64,000 nt of DNA from NCBI GenBank assembly GCA_937128795.1, contig CAKZMQ010000007.1, forward strand, positions 248,001 through 312,000. The letters run 5' to 3'. Numbering within the stretch: the first letter of the stretch is position 1; every line of letters starts with the position of its first letter. The stretch is from an uncultured Solirubrobacterales bacterium. GTDB taxonomy: Bacteria; Actinomycetota; Thermoleophilia; Solirubrobacterales; JACPNS01. Made by a program: the position numbers and the translations under genes. The notes beneath the pieces are model-generated. The model saw only the letters and a program-made list of their open reading frames with translations. It had not been told where the DNA came from and ran no database searches. Below, one piece after another: positions 46,105 to 56,195 of this stretch.

Positions 46105-46737
46105 ATGTCTATCAAGACCCCCGAAGATTCTCGTAACCTGCGCCAGATCCAAGCCGACGACGCGCGTCGTCGGCTGATCGAAGCGGCCTCCGCCCTCTTT
46201 GCCGAACGCGGCTACGCGGACAGCTCGGTTGCCGCGATCGGCGATGCGGCTGGCGCGTCGCGGGGGCTGGTGAACCACCATTTCGGTTCAAAGGAGAATC
46301 TGCTCTGGGCCGTCATCGAAGCCCACATATTCGAGTGGGAACATGATGTCGTCGCTCCGGCGATCGCCGACAAGCGAGGTCTAGGGGCGCTGAAGGCGAT
46401 GATTTTCGCGCATCTGGAGCTGACGCAGACCAAGCCGGAGCGGATGTTTCTGCTGTATCGCCTGATGGGTGAAGCGCTCGATCCGCGCAATGACCTTCAC
46501 GACGAATTCGCCGAACTGCACAAGCGCTGGCGCGAACTCGGACTGCATTGGTGGAATGAGGGCATCGAGGACGGACAGATCGATCCTGGAATCGATCAGG
46601 ATGCGAATGCGTCGATGATCATCGGATCGGTTCGGGGCATGACGTTCGACTGGTTGATCGCGCCGGACAGTTTTGATCTTGAAGCCGCGTACCAGCAGTT
46701 CTGGGACATGCTCGAGCGGTTTCTCGCGCCTCGCTGA
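46105..46737 (+). CDS. TetR-family transcriptional regulator
   Basis: RRRLIEAASALFAERGYADSSVAAIGDAAGASRGLVNHHFGSKENLLWAVIE; the 617-aa ORF upstream portion is antisense artefact. Confidence 0.92.
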   Translation: MSIKTPEDSRNLRQIQADDARRRLIEAASALFAERGYADSSVAAIGDAAGASRGLVNHHFGSKENLLWAVIEAHIFEWEHDVVAPAIADKRGLGALKAMIFAHLELTQTKPERMFLLYRLMGEALDPRNDLHDEFAELHKRWRELGLHWWNEGIEDGQIDPGIDQDANASMIIGSVRGMTFDWLIAPDSFDLEAAYQQFWDMLERFLAPR

Positions 46738-46776
46738 GTCCTCACGGACTCGGCGGCGACTTGCACAGAAGTACGA

Positions 46777-47103
46777 CTACCAGTCCGGGAGTTCGTGCGG
46801 AAGCGGTGCGCCCTGCGAGCCGCCGGACTTGCCGTCGGAACTTGCCATCGCAAACTGTTGATCCGATCCGGCCGCTTTGCGCTGCTGCAGCGGTGAGGGG
46901 GCGCGGCCAGCCGCATACCCGTGCGGCACGGAAGCGGTGGTGCCAGTCACGTACAGCGGCGTCAGCGACGAGACGCGCTCGACGTGCTTGACCTTGATCG
47001 GTTTGGGCGGCTTCGACGCTTCCTGCTTGAAGCTGGGCTTCGGCCCGAAGACCAGGAATGTCATGACCACGACCACAAGGATCGCGAGGGTGTTGGTGTC
47101 CAT
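46777..47103 (-). CDS. Small membrane protein (MDTNTLAILVVVVMTFLVFGPKPS...), hypothetical
   Basis: Single N-terminal hydrophobic helix; upstream SD-like AAGGAA. Confidence 0.45.
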   Translation of the reverse strand: MDTNTLAILVVVVMTFLVFGPKPSFKQEASKPPKPIKVKHVERVSSLTPLYVTGTTASVPHGYAAGRAPSPLQQRKAAGSDQQFAMASSDGKSGGSQGAPLPHELPDW

Positions 47104-47294
47104 TTCGGTTCCTTCCGAGATTTTCGGCTTGGCCGTAGAGCACGCGTCGCGCAGCGACCACGGCCCGGTCGCCAGGTGGCAAAGATCTGCTTTGCCGTTC
47201 GAGTTGAGATCGGGTAGATGCAGAGCCGAGTGCCGAGCACCCCGATAGCTCCAAGATATGAGCCACACAAGGGTTTGGCAAGTGTGAAAAGTGG

Positions 47295-47759
47295 GTGAGC
47301 GACAATGCGCTGATGAGCGGCGCGGTCACGACGATCTTCTACGACGCTGGATGCGGGTTTTGTAGACGCGTATTGCGCGTCGTTCTGAGAGTGGATCATT
47401 TCGCCGGGCGCATGCTCAAAGCTCAGGCGATTCAGGATCCACGGTCTGCGGATGCTCTGGCCGAGCTGTCGCCGGACGAACAACTGGAGTCATGGCATCT
47501 CTGCCTGCCCAACGGGTCGGTCGTTTCTGGCGGTGCGGCGATTCCGGCGCTGCTGCGCGTTTGGGGTTGGCCCGAGTGGATGCCGGCGCTGTTCGAGCGA
47601 TTCCCGGACGCAACCGACGCGAGCTATCGCTGGGTGGCGCACCATCGGGCGCGGCTCGGGCGATTGACAAGTTGGGTTCCCGACCTGCCGGAGACTGGCG
47701 CGGCCGGGACCGTAGGACAAGAAAACAACACCGCCGAACGAGAAAACCCGCCGCGCTGA
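47295..47759 (+). CDS. DUF393/DCC-family thiol-disulfide oxidoreductase-like protein
   Basis: TTIFYDAGCGFCRRVLRVVLRVD. Confidence 0.8.
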   Translation: MSDNALMSGAVTTIFYDAGCGFCRRVLRVVLRVDHFAGRMLKAQAIQDPRSADALAELSPDEQLESWHLCLPNGSVVSGGAAIPALLRVWGWPEWMPALFERFPDATDASYRWVAHHRARLGRLTSWVPDLPETGAAGTVGQENNTAERENPPR

Positions 47760-47778
47760 CGCGCGACGGGCCAAGGAG

Positions 47779-47851
47779 TGGGCGTTACTGGGCTCGAACC
47801 AGTGACCCCCAGCTTGTCGAGCTGGTGCTCTCCCAACTGAGCTAAACGCCC
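47779..47851 (-). tRNA. tRNA-Val(GAC)
   Basis: Cloverleaf GGGCGTTTAGCTCAGTTGGGAGAGCACCAGCTCGACAAGCTGGGGGTCACTGGTTCGAGCCCAGTAACGCCCA; anticodon GAC. Confidence 0.95.
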
Positions 47852-47918
47852 CTGCGAGGGGTCAGGTTAGCGAAACGGACGCATTCTCAGAATCGTTGGA
47901 AGCGCCATGTTGAGGTCG

Positions 47919-48884
47919 TCAGACCGCCGACCTCGTGGCCTTGAGCCGATGGATCATCTGCTCAAACACGTCTTTGCTCGTGTGCTGAGGCTCCCACGTG
48001 GGAAGCGCCTGCTTGATTCGATCGTTCGATGCCAGGAACGGATACTTGAAGAAGTCCACGAACGAAGGTGGAATTTCGACGTTCGGCATTTTCAGGCGCC
48101 ACATGCCGCTCGTCAGACCGGTGAAGGATTCCTCGCGCACCCCTCGGACCTCAAGACCCGCGAGCGCCGCACATTGGTGCCAAGTGATTTCTCCGTCTGG
48201 CGTCAGGTTGAAGACCCCGGGCTGCTGCGTTTCGAGCAGCTGCGCGATGCCCTCGACCGCATCGTCCACGTGGATGAACTGTGTCGGCTGATCACCGGTG
48301 CCGAAGTCGGGGAAAAACGCCTGGCTCTCCCACATACGAACGAGGTGGTTGTCCGCGCCAGGACCGAAGACTGTGCACGGTCTGATGATCGTCATCGTCC
48401 GCTGGCGATGAAGCGTCGCCCAGAGCTGCGCGATGCGGTCGGCCTCCGCCGCGTGGCGGGCGTAGACGTAGCGCGCGTGGCCGTGGACGGGCTGAGACTC
48501 GCTGATCGGCACCGGATTGTTCGGCCAGGGGCCATACGCCATCGTCGCCGAAGTCACAGCTACGCGCCCGATTCCGGATGCCGCCGCTGCCGCGAGCACG
48601 TTGAACGTTCCGTTGACGTTGGTGTCGTACATGTCGGGTTCGTCGTGCGTCGGGTCGACCACGAAAGCCATGTGCAAAAGCACGTCAGGGCGCTCTTCAA
48701 CGATCGTCGCGGTCAGCGCATCGGCTTCACGCACGTCGAGTTGACGATATGAGCTGCCTTGCGGCTGGAACTCCGGCGGACGCAGATCCGCATTTACGAC
48801 GGCGTCGGCCTTCTTGCCGGCAGCGAGCCGCTCAACTACACGCGATCCGACATATCCAGATCCGCCGGTGACCAAATACCGCAA
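47919..48884 (-). CDS. NAD(P)-dependent epimerase/dehydratase (extended SDR)
   Basis: YLVTGGSGYVGSRVVERL, YVYARHAAEADRI. Confidence 0.88.
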   Translation of the reverse strand: MRYLVTGGSGYVGSRVVERLAAGKKADAVVNADLRPPEFQPQGSSYRQLDVREADALTATIVEERPDVLLHMAFVVDPTHDEPDMYDTNVNGTFNVLAAAAASGIGRVAVTSATMAYGPWPNNPVPISESQPVHGHARYVYARHAAEADRIAQLWATLHRQRTMTIIRPCTVFGPGADNHLVRMWESQAFFPDFGTGDQPTQFIHVDDAVEGIAQLLETQQPGVFNLTPDGEITWHQCAALAGLEVRGVREESFTGLTSGMWRLKMPNVEIPPSFVDFFKYPFLASNDRIKQALPTWEPQHTSKDVFEQMIHRLKATRSAV

Positions 48885-49008
48885 CTCACGCCTTTCGCCG
48901 AGGTTTTTACTAAAGACTGGGTCATAAAGGATTCCGTGATCCCGTCGATAAAAGAAAACATAGAACTAACGGATCAACCACGCGATTGCGGTTGGTGGAA
49001 CGTTCTAG

Positions 49009-49038
49009 AAAAGGGCCCCTTCGGGGGCCCTTTTTTTT
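49009..49038. terminator. Strong rho-independent terminator, possibly bidirectional, downstream of tRNA-Cys
   Basis: AAAAGGGCCCC-TTCG-GGGGCCC-TTTTTTTT. Confidence 0.85.
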
Positions 49039-49060
49039 CAACCTCTGACCTTGCAGGTAG

Positions 49061-49131
49061 AGGCGACGACCGGAATCGAACCGGTGTAAACGGCTTTGCA
49101 GGCCGCTGCGTAACCATTCCGCCACGTCGCC
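49061..49131 (-). tRNA. tRNA-Cys(GCA)
   Basis: GGCGACGTGGCGGAATGGTTACGCAGCGGCCTGCAAAGCCGTTTACACCGGTTCGATTCCGGTCGTCGCCT; anticodon GCA. Confidence 0.95.
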
Positions 49132-49260
49132 AAGTCGGGGTGAATTCCATCTTCCCCCGCGGGCAGCAAGGTTAGTGGACGCGAAATCTGCGACTTGGTC
49201 GCCCGCCCGAATGCAGGCCACACCCCCCGTCGTTCGCGCGGCTACAATCCTCGGTACCTC

Positions 49261-49334
49261 GCGGATGTAGCTCAGTTGGCTAGAGCGTCTGCTTGCCATG
49301 CAGAAGGTCGAGGGTTCGAGTCCCTTCATCCGCT
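49261..49334 (+). tRNA. tRNA-Gly(GCC)
   Basis: GCGGATGTAGCTCAGTTGGCTAGAGCGTCTGCTTGCCATGCAGAAGGTCGAGGGTTCGAGTCCCTTCATCCGCT; anticodon GCC. Confidence 0.95.
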
Positions 49335-49377
49335 TCACGCCGTGCCGGGCCCGAAACGCCCGGCCAAACAGCACAGT

Positions 49378-49782
49378 TCAGAGCGCGGCCGCGTCGAGAG
49401 CCTGATTGACCAATGCGTCGGCGTCTTTGTTCTCAGCTCGTGGAACCGAACGAATTCTCCACGTTTCAAATTCACCGAAGGCGGCGACCGCCTGGGCGTA
49501 CAGCGGCTTCATGTCCGGGTGCTTGACCTTGTAGTCGCCATTCACCTGCTTCTGTACGAGTTCCGAGTCGTTCACGACCTCCACCTCGCTGGCGCCCAAC
49601 TCTTTTGCGCGTTCTAGGCCGAGAATCAACGCTTTGTACTCGGCGACGTTGTTGGTCGCCACGCCGATCGCTTCCTTGGCGTCGGCGATGACCTCGCCCT
49701 CGGGAGTGCTCAGCACAGCAGCGATCGCCGCTGGGCCGGGATTCCCGCGCGCACCTCCGTCGACGTGGACGATCAGTTTCAT
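49378..49782 (-). CDS. RNase H-like protein (RNase HI family, reverse-transcriptase-like)
   Basis: IVHVDGGARGNPGPAAIAAVL, TNNVAEYKALILGL, VVNDSELVQKQVNGDYKVK, ENKDADALVNQAL. Confidence 0.9.
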   Translation of the reverse strand: MKLIVHVDGGARGNPGPAAIAAVLSTPEGEVIADAKEAIGVATNNVAEYKALILGLERAKELGASEVEVVNDSELVQKQVNGDYKVKHPDMKPLYAQAVAAFGEFETWRIRSVPRAENKDADALVNQALDAAAL

Positions 49783-50576
49783 TGCGGCTGATCGTCGCCG
49801 ACCGGCAGGTCGGAAGATTTCTGAGGCGATTGCGTCGACGCCTGGGCATTTTCCGCGTCGATCAGGAACAGGCGGCCGAAACCGTCGGCGGCGGCATTCC
49901 AATCGGAGATTCGCCCGACGAGTTCGGCGACATCGTTGCCACGACCGGATTGCTCGACGGGCTCCGTCGCATCGCCGAGCGTTACGCGGTACGAGTACCA
50001 GGCGATGTCCCAGCCGACGATCACCTCCACCGTGCCGTCATCGTTGTTCAGCGCAGCGACCTGCGGATCACCGAGTGACCGCGTCAGTCCAGCGATCGTC
50101 CGCGGGAACTGCGAGAGGTTGAAAAGTTCGATTCCCTGGTCGAGGCGTGCCTCTGGCTCGGTCGGTTCGGCGCGCACGTCGCGCGTCGGTGGCGGCGGGA
50201 TTTCTGCTGCGTCGCGGTCGCGACGCCTTGACGGCCGTTCACGACGATGGCCAGGACGATCTGAACCTCCGGCGAACTCCTCCGACTCATCCGCCTCTAC
50301 GCCACCAAAGAAGTTGCTGACTCGTCGGAACAAGCCGGCCCGTTCACCGCGCATCGGGCGTAGCTGAACGATTTCCTCACCTTCGCGTTCGCGCGCCCAG
50401 CGCACACGCTCGGCGCGCGGGATGCATAGCTCGCAGACCGCCCGTCGCGTCGAATCCGGCGTGACGTACCAGTTGACTGATTCGCCCTGCAGCAGCCGTC
50501 GTCCGCAGATCGAGCAGGTTTCCGGGTCAACCTTCGGTCGGAGTTCTTTTACATCCATGCGCTGAAAAATAGCCAC
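49779..50576 (-). CDS. Hypothetical protein with N-terminal treble-clef/zinc-ribbon (CSICGRRLL...CELC)
   Basis: Four-Cys N-terminus, disordered Arg-rich linker, C-terminal domain; ATGA overlap with the RNase H gene. Confidence 0.7.
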   Translation of the reverse strand: MAIFQRMDVKELRPKVDPETCSICGRRLLQGESVNWYVTPDSTRRAVCELCIPRAERVRWAREREGEEIVQLRPMRGERAGLFRRVSNFFGGVEADESEEFAGGSDRPGHRRERPSRRRDRDAAEIPPPPTRDVRAEPTEPEARLDQGIELFNLSQFPRTIAGLTRSLGDPQVAALNNDDGTVEVIVGWDIAWYSYRVTLGDATEPVEQSGRGNDVAELVGRISDWNAAADGFGRLFLIDAENAQASTQSPQKSSDLPVGDDQPQ

Positions 50577-50635
50577 CCCGCACAGGAGCGCGATCGCAGG
50601 TGGCTACCGACGGGCAACGGCCCGCCGGAACGATC

Positions 50636-51511
50636 CTAAAAGTCCTCGTCCTCCTGGAGGCGAGACTTCAGACGCAGCACGGCCTTGGTGTGCAGCTGGG
50701 ATACGCGGGATTCGGTCACGCCAAGAACTTCGCCGATCTCGCGAAGAGTGAGGTTTTCGTAGTAGTACAACGCGACGACGAGCTTCTCACGCTCGGGGAG
50801 TCGGCTGATCGCTTCAGCGATCTGTTCCTTGACGTTGACTGCGTCAAAGGACTTCTCGGGATCGGCCGCGTTCGGGTCCTCGATCGTGTCGAGCAAAGAA
50901 ACCTGGCCTCCCGACGAGTCGGACACCGACCAGAGCTCGTCGAGCGCGATCACTGCCGACGATGAAATCTGCTGAATGTGGTCCTGAAGCTCGTCGGTCG
51001 TGACCTCTAGTTCGTCTGCCAGTTCCTGATCGGTCGGCGCTCGGTGAAGTTTGTGTTCGAGCTTCGCGTTGGCCCGTTCGAATTCGCGGGCGCGCATGCG
51101 CACGGAACGCGGTACCCAGTCCATCGACCGCAGTTCGTCGATGATCGAACCCTTGATGCGACTCATCGCGTACGTTTCGAACTTGATTTCGCGCGACGGT
51201 TCGAATCGCTCGATCGCGCTGATCAGGCCGGTCAATCCATACGAGATCAGGTCGGCGTCGTCCACATAGCTGGGCAGACCGGCACCCATCTTTCCGGCGA
51301 CGTACTTGACCAACGGCGAGTACGCGAGGACCAGTCGCTCCCGGGCATGCCGATCCCCGTCGGCCTTGTACTTCTTCCAGAGATCGCGCAGCTCGACGTC
51401 GCCGAACTCAGCGCCGATTCGGCGGCTGCGGCTCCTGGCCCGGGCGGTTGCCTCGGGCTGGACCTCGGCCTCGGCCTCGGTCGGTGTCTCGCTTTTTGCC
51501 TCGCTGCTCAT
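50636..51511 (-). CDS. whiG: Sigma-28-type RNA polymerase sigma factor (FliA/WhiG family)
   Basis: VKYVAGKMGAGLPSYVDDADLISYGLTGLISAIERFEPSREIKFETYAMSRIKGSIIDELRSMDWVPRSVR; region 4 LTLREIGEVLGVTESRVSQLHTKAVLRL. Confidence 0.9.
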   Translation of the reverse strand: MSSEAKSETPTEAEAEVQPEATARARSRSRRIGAEFGDVELRDLWKKYKADGDRHARERLVLAYSPLVKYVAGKMGAGLPSYVDDADLISYGLTGLISAIERFEPSREIKFETYAMSRIKGSIIDELRSMDWVPRSVRMRAREFERANAKLEHKLHRAPTDQELADELEVTTDELQDHIQQISSSAVIALDELWSVSDSSGGQVSLLDTIEDPNAADPEKSFDAVNVKEQIAEAISRLPEREKLVVALYYYENLTLREIGEVLGVTESRVSQLHTKAVLRLKSRLQEDEDF

Positions 51512-52485
51512 GCTCTTGGGTGCGCCTTCCCGTACTGCACACGTAGTCGGGCAGACTCTACCCGAGTGTAAATCTGTGTGGCTGATATTGACCGGTGACC
51601 CAAAAGTTCCTGCACGGAACGCAGATCGGCGCCGCCGTTGAGCAGGTGAGTCGCGAAACTGTGACGCAGACTGTGGGGGGAGACGCCGGCAGCAACCCCC
51701 GCCTGCGTGAGACAGGTTTGTAGGCGCCGCCGGACGTCGCTGGGCTGGAGCTGCCGCCCAGACTTAGTGAGGAACAGGCTCGCGTTTGATTGGCCGTTGC
51801 CGCTGCCTTGCAGCATCGGCCTGCCCCGGTCCAGGTATTTGCGCAACGACCGCACCGCGTGCTCACCTACGGGCACGAATCGCGTACGTCCACCCTTTCC
51901 TTCCACGCGGACCTGTTCCTCATCGATATCTACGGAGTTGGTGTCGAGCTGGATCAATTCGCTGGCGCGGAGTCCACACGCATACGTCAACTCGAACATC
52001 GCACGATCGCGCATCTGCAGTGGCGTCGAGGACGGGATGCCATCGAGCAAACGCAGTACTTCGCTTTTGTTCAGAACTCTTGGAAGGTCGCGTGACTGCT
52101 TCGGCGATGTGATCAGTTCCGCGATGTTTTGGCTCACCTCACCGCGCTCGACCAAAGTTGAATAGAAGGTCCGAACGCTGGCGAGCTTGCGGGCGAGACT
52201 CGATGCGGCCAGCCCGTCAGCACTGAGTTGCTGCACGAACCGGCGCAGGGTCCTGAGGTCGAGCGCAGTCGACTGGAGGTCGCGCTCGCACGACCAGCAC
52301 GCCAGCTGTGAGATATCCGCCACGTACGCCCGACGTGTGGCATCGGCCAGTCCGCGACGACGCAGCGCAAGCTCGAAGCGATCGAGGTCAAACTGCCATG
52401 CCGAGCCACAATGAGTAGGCGGTAGTTCACCTCGCTCATGCATCGGGACTACGGACGTTGACGCAGCGGCGCCGTCGACGATCAT
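51508..52485 (-). CDS. xerC: Tyrosine recombinase XerC/XerD-like
   Basis: MFELTYACGLRASELIQL, HSLRHSFATHLLNGGADLRSVQELLGHRSISATQIYT. Confidence 0.9.
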   Translation of the reverse strand: MIVDGAAASTSVVPMHERGELPPTHCGSAWQFDLDRFELALRRRGLADATRRAYVADISQLACWSCERDLQSTALDLRTLRRFVQQLSADGLAASSLARKLASVRTFYSTLVERGEVSQNIAELITSPKQSRDLPRVLNKSEVLRLLDGIPSSTPLQMRDRAMFELTYACGLRASELIQLDTNSVDIDEEQVRVEGKGGRTRFVPVGEHAVRSLRKYLDRGRPMLQGSGNGQSNASLFLTKSGRQLQPSDVRRRLQTCLTQAGVAAGVSPHSLRHSFATHLLNGGADLRSVQELLGHRSISATQIYTRVESARLRVQYGKAHPRA

Positions 52486-53513
52486 CCGATGAATACCGGA
52501 GTGCCGACCGGCACTCGGTCGTAGAGGTCGATGACCTGTTCCGGAATCATGCGAATGCAGCCGTGTGACGCGTTGCTGCCGATCGAACCGACGTCGGCTG
52601 TTCCGTGGATCCCGACTCCGTCGTAGATCCCCAGCCAGCGCGCCTTCAGCGGATTGTCGGGACCCGGCGGGATTACCTTGCCGGCCAAATCACCAGCCCA
52701 ATCACTGTTGGGAACGTTCCACGCAGGGTTGACGGCCTTGTTGGCGATCGAGTAAAGGCCCGCCGGAGTGTCCAAACCGACCTTGCCGACGGCGATCCCA
52801 TACTTCTTAGAGAGTTTCAGGTTCTTGTAGAGGCGCAGCTTGTAGCCCTTGCGGTCGACGACGATGATCGTGCTGTACTTGTCGGCAAGCTGGTCCTTCG
52901 TGACCTTTGCCTTGGTGGTCTTGACTGGCAGCTTGATTCGTCGCGAGACCGTCGGATCTTGCAAGCGCTTGTTGATCTGCTGCGTCAAACGGGCTTGACG
53001 CACCGCCAGTCCGGGTTTTTCGTCGACCTCGCCGATTCCCGTGGCGCTGTATTTGATCGCGGCATCGACCGGCGCCCGATCGTAGGACCGTCCTACGCTG
53101 CGAACGAATCGCCGCACGGCCCGGTCGGAGTAGGTGATTTCGATCGGGACTGTTATGTCGCGACGCTGGCCGACAGCACTGCGCACCGCATTGGCCACGA
53201 AGAACCCCGAATTGCTCTCGTCGAGCGCTTCGGCGACCATGCCATCGATGTCGATGTGCACCTTCGATTTCGACGGCTTGAGCGTGCGGGTTTTGCCCTC
53301 GTAGCTCACCACAATCGGCCGCTGGACCGTTTCCTGCAACTCATCCTCGAGTCGCGTCTTTGCGGCTGCAGAAGAAAGTCCGGAGACGTCGATTCCGCCG
53401 ATCGTCACGCCCTTTGCGACCTTGTCATTCTGCGTCTGGTCGAACGCGAATGCGCCAAGCAAAAACAGCAGGAGCACTCCTGCTGCGTACGTGATCCAAC
53501 GATTGCGTTTCAT
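52482..53513 (-). CDS. L,D-transpeptidase (YkuD) with N-terminal TM and PG-binding-type domain
   Basis: GVGIHGTADVGSIGSNASHGCIRMIPEQVIDLYDRVPVGTPV; start MKRNRWITYAAG. Confidence 0.92.
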   Translation of the reverse strand: MKRNRWITYAAGVLLLFLLGAFAFDQTQNDKVAKGVTIGGIDVSGLSSAAAKTRLEDELQETVQRPIVVSYEGKTRTLKPSKSKVHIDIDGMVAEALDESNSGFFVANAVRSAVGQRRDITVPIEITYSDRAVRRFVRSVGRSYDRAPVDAAIKYSATGIGEVDEKPGLAVRQARLTQQINKRLQDPTVSRRIKLPVKTTKAKVTKDQLADKYSTIIVVDRKGYKLRLYKNLKLSKKYGIAVGKVGLDTPAGLYSIANKAVNPAWNVPNSDWAGDLAGKVIPPGPDNPLKARWLGIYDGVGIHGTADVGSIGSNASHGCIRMIPEQVIDLYDRVPVGTPVFIG

Positions 53514-53647
53514 CTGTTCATAGTTTCGACGTTGAGGGCAGCGACATGGGTCGCATGAAACTGACATTGCGCATCTGCCCGGCGTCGCTCTTGTCGGTAT
53601 TACGGGCGATTCCGTTCATTGGTTAACTTAGAGACAATCTGCACAGG

Positions 53648-54433
53648 TTGATCCGGCACGCCGATTATCCCGAAGAACCCGGCGTGTACGCCGCCCCGCC
53701 AACTACATTCTCCAGCGTGCGATCCAAGGAAGATGTACGTAACGATGTCTGGCGCTCGATGGACCATCAGGGCGTCTCGCGGTTTCCCGGGGCGGAAGGC
53801 CGTATTCCCAACTTTGCCGGCGCGAAGATGGCCGCCGAACGCCTCACCCGCCACCACTACTGGCAGGACGCCGAGGTTCTGAAGGTCAATCCCGATTCGC
53901 CGCAGACACATGTGCGTCGTCTGGCGCTGGAGTCCGGCAAGTCATTGGTGATGGCCGTTCCACGCCTGCGCGAGGAACATCCGTTTCGGCTGCTCAATCC
54001 AAAGAAGATGACCAAGGACGAGATTCGCGAGGCAGCGACGATCAAGGGCGCCCTCAAGCACGGTGAGGTTCTCGATCTCGAACAGGTTCCAAAACTCGAC
54101 CTGGTGCTCACCGGCGCGGTCGCGGTGAATCTGAAGGGCGCGAGGATCGGCAAGGGAAGTGGCTTCTCGGACCTCGAATACGCATTGCTGCACGAGACCG
54201 GCAAGGTCGACGACGAAGTGCCGGTCTGCACCACCGTTCATCCGATTCAGATATTGCGCGAGAACCTGCTTGTCACCGCGCACGACATCCCTGTCGACCT
54301 GCTTGCCACCCCGCGAGCCGTGATCGAGGTCGAGGGCGAATACCCGCGCAACAACGGGATCCTCTGGGACCACCTCCAGCCGCCCCAGATTCACGAAATC
54401 CCGGTGCTTGAGCGCTGGGGTTATGCGGCCTAA
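53648..54433 (+). CDS. 5-formyltetrahydrofolate cyclo-ligase-family protein
   Basis: RIGKGSGFSDLEYALLHETGKVDDEVPVCTTVHPIQI; start may be GTG at VRSKEDVRNDVW. Confidence 0.75.
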   Translation: MIRHADYPEEPGVYAAPPTTFSSVRSKEDVRNDVWRSMDHQGVSRFPGAEGRIPNFAGAKMAAERLTRHHYWQDAEVLKVNPDSPQTHVRRLALESGKSLVMAVPRLREEHPFRLLNPKKMTKDEIREAATIKGALKHGEVLDLEQVPKLDLVLTGAVAVNLKGARIGKGSGFSDLEYALLHETGKVDDEVPVCTTVHPIQILRENLLVTAHDIPVDLLATPRAVIEVEGEYPRNNGILWDHLQPPQIHEIPVLERWGYAA

Positions 54434-54439
54434 TCCGTC

Positions 54440-56125
54440 CTAGTTTGTAACGGCACCGATCGACGCGGACGATACGTGCCGCGAGTATTTGCCCAATACA
54501 CCGCGTGTGTACAGCGGGGGCGGTGACTGGTACTCGGCGACGCGCTTGGCTATCTCGTCGTCGCTGAGCTGAACGTTCAATTCGCGCTTGGCCACATCGA
54601 ACACGACGATGTCGCCCTCCTGAACCGCCGAGATCGGTCCGCCGAGCGCCGCCTCCGGAGCCACGTGACCGGCCATGAATCCATGAGTTGCACCGGAGAA
54701 CCGCCCATCCGTCAGCAACGCGACTTCTTCGCCGAGACCCTCGCCGACCAACGCAGCGGTGACCTGCAGCATCTCGCGCATTCCGGGGCCGCCGGCCGGA
54801 CCTTCGTTGCGGATGACGACGACGTCGCCAGGCTTGATTTCGTTCTTTTCGACCGCGGCAAAAGCGAGCTTTTCAGATTCAAACACCCGTGCCGGACCCT
54901 CGTGGAAAACACGTTCATGCCCGGCTAGTTTCACGACGCAGCCTTCCGGCGCGAGGTTGCCTTTGAGGATCGCGATGCCACCGGTGGCCTTGAGCGGAGC
55001 ATCCAGTGCGGTGACGACCTGCTGGCCTGCAGTCTCTTGAGCGTCACGCGCATAGTCGGCGGCGGTGTTGCCCTCGATGCGAATGCAGTTCTCGTTCAGT
55101 AGTCCCGCCTCGAGCAGTCGATTGGCCACGACCGGAACTCCACCGGCGTCCCAGAAATGCTTGGCGAGAAAACGACCGCCCGGCTTCAGGTCGCAGGTCA
55201 GAGGTGTCTTGCTGCTGATCTCGTCAAACTCCTCGATCTTCAGGTCGATCTCGGCCTCGTACGCGACTGCCAATAGATGCAGAACCGCGTTAGTCGAACC
55301 GCCGCTCATGCAGACCGACGCGATCGCATTCTGAATCGACTCCTTGGTAATGACGTCGCGCGCGAGAAGACCGCGTTTGAGCACGTCCACGACCAATCGC
55401 CCCGCGTCCTCGGCGACTTGTTTGCGCGCGCCGACTTCGGCGGGGACCATCGCGCTGCCGGCAGGTGAGATGCCGAGCACTTCGAAGGCCATTGCCATCG
55501 TGTTGGCCGTGAACTGCCCGCCGCACGCCCCGGCTCCCGGAGATGCGGCGTTCTCGATGTCGAGCAGCTGCTGATCGGTGATGTTGCCTACGGCGTGTGC
55601 GCCTACCGCTTCGAAGACGTCCTGGATCGAGATCTCCTCGTCGTTCAGCTGTCCCGGCAGGATCGAACCGCCGTAGAGCATCACGGACGGCAGGTTGAGA
55701 CGCGAAAGCGCCATCACTGTGCCGGGAATCGTCTTGTCACAACCGGAGATCGCGATCACCGCATCGAACGCATGGCCGCGGCTGACCAGCTCGATGCTGT
55801 CTGCGATCACCTCGCGACTGACCAACGAGGTGCGCATGCCCTCGTGACCCATGGTGATTCCGTCGCTGATTGCGACTGTGTTGAATTCCATCGGTGTCGC
55901 GCCCGCAGCCCGGATGCCGTCTTTGACGGCAGCGGATACGGCGCGCAGATGAAAGTTGCAGGGCATCGTTTCGGTCCACGTATTGGCGACGCCGACGATC
56001 GGTTTGGCCAGTGCTTCGTCGTCGAACCCGATTCCTTTGAGGTACGCGCGCGCCGCTGCACGCTCCGGGCCATCGAGAAGTTCACTACTGATCTTGCGTG
56101 TGTCAAATTCTGATTCAGGGGTCAT
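54440..56125 (-). CDS. ilvD: Dihydroxy-acid dehydratase
   Basis: [84 protein letters not shown]. Confidence 0.96.
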   Translation of the reverse strand: MTPESEFDTRKISSELLDGPERAAARAYLKGIGFDDEALAKPIVGVANTWTETMPCNFHLRAVSAAVKDGIRAAGATPMEFNTVAISDGITMGHEGMRTSLVSREVIADSIELVSRGHAFDAVIAISGCDKTIPGTVMALSRLNLPSVMLYGGSILPGQLNDEEISIQDVFEAVGAHAVGNITDQQLLDIENAASPGAGACGGQFTANTMAMAFEVLGISPAGSAMVPAEVGARKQVAEDAGRLVVDVLKRGLLARDVITKESIQNAIASVCMSGGSTNAVLHLLAVAYEAEIDLKIEEFDEISSKTPLTCDLKPGGRFLAKHFWDAGGVPVVANRLLEAGLLNENCIRIEGNTAADYARDAQETAGQQVVTALDAPLKATGGIAILKGNLAPEGCVVKLAGHERVFHEGPARVFESEKLAFAAVEKNEIKPGDVVVIRNEGPAGGPGMREMLQVTAALVGEGLGEEVALLTDGRFSGATHGFMAGHVAPEAALGGPISAVQEGDIVVFDVAKRELNVQLSDDEIAKRVAEYQSPPPLYTRGVLGKYSRHVSSASIGAVTN

Positions 56126-56195
56126 GGTGCGCGATCTTAGTGCTTGGCTGTCTTTCGTCTGAGTCGTCGTGGCGCGTTTCGCTGACCTGTGAGGA

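Noticed and set aside
44884-46737. 617-aa plus-strand ORF
   Set aside because: Only the C-terminal ~210 residues (from 46105) are a real TetR regulator; the rest is antisense to the thiolase gene.
51508-52485. XerC-like recombinase as evidence of an integrated mobile element
   Set aside because: Housekeeping context (coupled to a sigma factor, near dprA/trmD), no att-like repeats or phage genes.
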